This document shows positions 62,646 through 64,000 of a stretch of 64,000 nucleotides of DNA, piece after piece. Position 1 is the first letter of the stretch. The number at the start of each line of letters is the position of its first letter. The stretch is from an uncultured beta proteobacterium (GTDB lineage Bacteria; Pseudomonadota; Gammaproteobacteria; Burkholderiales; SG8-39), in NCBI GenBank assembly GCA_902826155.1, contig CADEDU010000013.1, positions 40,078-104,077 on the forward strand, in the 5' to 3' direction. A program made the position numbers and the translations under genes. The notes under the pieces are model-generated. The model saw only the letters and a list, made by a program, of their open reading frames with translations, had not been told where the DNA came from and searched no databases.

Positions 62646-63668
62646 CTACATCGGCGACATGCCCATCCCACCGGCGGCGTTTTCGATCGGCACGGCGAAG
62701 CCGATGCCCACGAACACGCGCTGCGAAGTCGGATTGAGGATGGCGGTGACGATGCCGACGACTTCGCCTTGCATTGTCACCAGTGGTCCGCCCGAGCTGC
62801 CCGGATTGGCGGCGGCATCGAACTGGATCAGATTGGTCAACAACCGCTTGCCTTCGGGCGATTGGAATTCGCGTTTGAGGCCCGACACCACACCGGCGCT
62901 CACCGAAGGTCCGATGCCGAACGGAAAGCCGACCGCCACCACTTCGTCGCCGGGTTGCAGATCGCCGGTCGAGGTGAGTGTTGCGGCGACCAGATCATCG
63001 GGAATGGTCTTGGCCTGCAGCACCGCCAGATCGTTCTCGGGCTGCACCGACACGACGTCGGCGTCGGCTTCCAGCCCGTCGAAGAACACGACCTTCACCT
63101 TCTTGGCGCCGGCCACGACGTGCAGGTTGGTGAGGATGATCCCCTTGTCCACGACCACGACGCCGGAGCCCACGCCGCGTTCGTCTTCCTCCTCGGAGTT
63201 CTCGCTCTGGCCGATCCCTTTCACCCTCACTACCGAGGGTCGGATGATCTCGGCTGCCTTGGCCGGGCGCGAAGGCAGTGGTTGCGTTTCGAACGTGCGC
63301 AACACGGCGGCGTCGATGTCTTCCTGCGTGATCTGACGCGGCATGGGGCGCTGGCCTGTCAGCAGGCTTGCGAACGCCAGCGCCAATGCCGCACCGGCGC
63401 CGATCAACAGCGGACGTTCGAACCGGCGCAGCCAGTTCCGCCATCGCGAGGGTGAAGCTGCCTTTGCAGGTGATGCTGCAGGCACTTGCGATGCGGCAGC
63501 GCGCCCGGAGCCTTTGGCTGGCGCGGCAGCGGCGCTATTGGCGCTGGCGCTAGTGGCGCTTGCCGCACGCGTGCGCGCGTCGATCGTTGTGGTTTGCCCG
63601 TGCGGCAATTGCGACGTGCCCGTTGCACGGGAGCGATTCGAATTGCTGTAAAGCGCAACGCGTTTCAT
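62646..63668 (-). CDS. Membrane-anchored HtrA-type serine protease without a PDZ domain
   Basis: A 340-residue protein. Residues 1-80 are a Ser/Ala/Thr-rich cytoplasmic linker, a membrane helix is at about 86-104 (LLIGAGAALALAFASLL), and a trypsin-like domain follows with H183 (LTNLHVV), D213 (ENDLAVL) and S292 (NPGSSGGPL). No PDZ domain follows; the chain ends soon after the protease domain. It is likely to be a periplasmic quality-control protease anchored in the inner membrane. It is divergent from whatever begins past 63996. Confidence 0.87.
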   Translation of the reverse strand: MKRVALYSNSNRSRATGTSQLPHGQTTTIDARTRAASATSASANSAAAAPAKGSGRAAASQVPAASPAKAASPSRWRNWLRRFERPLLIGAGAALALAFASLLTGQRPMPRQITQEDIDAAVLRTFETQPLPSRPAKAAEIIRPSVVRVKGIGQSENSEEEDERGVGSGVVVVDKGIILTNLHVVAGAKKVKVVFFDGLEADADVVSVQPENDLAVLQAKTIPDDLVAATLTSTGDLQPGDEVVAVGFPFGIGPSVSAGVVSGLKREFQSPEGKRLLTNLIQFDAAANPGSSGGPLVTMQGEVVGIVTAILNPTSQRVFVGIGFAVPIENAAGGMGMSPM

Positions 63669-64000
63669 AGCCGCTCAGACCATCGCATTCGAGGCTGCAT
63701 GCCGAAGACTATCCGCCATCCGAGGGCGCGGCGCGAGCCATATCGAGAGATCAACGTACGTCCGAACGGTAACACAGGCCACGACGTTCAGGACTAGCTG
63801 GCACGTGCGACATCGACCCCGAAAAAATTCGTTCGGCTGCGAACTATTTGCAATGAGCGTGGTCGTGCGGGCGTAGCGGCGGCGTCGGTTCAATCGCGCC
63901 GCTCCGCTGCCACTACTCCTGTGTCACGCGCCCGCCGCGCCGAACGCGTACGCGCGCCCGAACCGAGGTGCTAAAGTCGTCGCGTCACCGCAAGGATGCC
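63669..64000. other. Terminal non-coding stretch
   Basis: The last 332 bases hold the promoter of the HtrA-type gene and probably that of a plus-strand gene starting at or beyond 63996 (CGCAAGGATGCC). I see no further reading frame with a ribosome site, and an open frame on the minus strand (63675-63893) looks like chance. Confidence 0.4.

Noticed and set aside
62124..63455. 443-residue plus-strand frame opposite the MoxR and HtrA genes
   Set aside because: Antisense to two genes with intact motifs and no ribosome site.

Overview
This is GC-rich proteobacterial chromosome, most likely a betaproteobacterium of the order Burkholderiales or close to it. The evidence is the number of orphan Bug-type (tripartite tricarboxylate) receptors, the Fur-controlled hemP-orf-tonB-exbB-exbD locus, a TPP riboswitch before thiC, a cobalamin riboswitch before btuB-cobQ, and dense short-gap operons of catabolic enzymes. 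No phage, insertion sequence, CRISPR array, tRNA or rRNA is visible.

Positions 1-10763: the 3' end of a plus-strand gene, two very small membrane-peptide genes, then a nine-gene minus-strand operon (reading 10763 to 734): PEP mutase/isocitrate lyase-type lyase, flavin monooxygenase, Bug receptor, large flavin monooxygenase, exported alpha/beta hydrolase, flavin monooxygenase, Asp/Glu racemase-family protein, Bug receptor, MmgE/PrpD. It looks like import, hydroxylation and cleavage of an aromatic or organic acid. Positions 11072-16864: a lone PEP-CTERM protein, then a six-gene minus operon with an LigI-like amidohydrolase, a UbiD-type decarboxylase, a 61-residue zinc ribbon, two SDR dehydrogenases and a heme-oxygenase-like diiron oxidase; a TauD-type dioxygenase diverges from it. 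Positions 17882-24137: two Bug receptors, an LLM flavin oxidoreductase, a MetE-like protein and a cupin, divergent from a Tat-exported metallo-beta-lactamase-fold protein. Positions 24233-28989: an EamA permease, TrkH, and a NIPSNAP / CMD / LLM trio; the first three all start with TTG.

Positions 28996-37075 form an iron and redox section: piuC plus a siderophore receptor under a Fur box, a lipoprotein with fibronectin III domains and a PQQ sugar-dehydrogenase domain, and hemP-orf-tonB-exbB-exbD under a nearly identical Fur box. Positions 37422-45584: a lipoprotein intradiol dioxygenase, a two-component system with a Pro/His-rich periplasmic sensor, an exported amidohydrolase, a flavin reductase, thiC with its TPP riboswitch, and two unknown small proteins. 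Positions 45634-53513 (minus): a TRAP transporter (receptor, small and large permease), a zinc-type oxidoreductase, cobQ, btuB and the cobalamin riboswitch.

Positions 53731-64000: a stand-alone HipA-type kinase with an N-terminal DNA-binding domain behind a tandem AT-rich repeat; a lipoprotein hydrolase; a three-gene set (thiolase-fold protein lacking the catalytic Cys and His, a DUF35 zinc ribbon fused to a degenerate SDR, and a cyclase) that I read as a possible acyl-CoA retro-aldolase module; and a minus-strand HtrA / MoxR / DUF58 / VWA set. The most unusual candidates are the aldolase-like DUF35-SDR set, the diiron-oxidase/UbiD/zinc-ribbon operon and the HipA-type locus.
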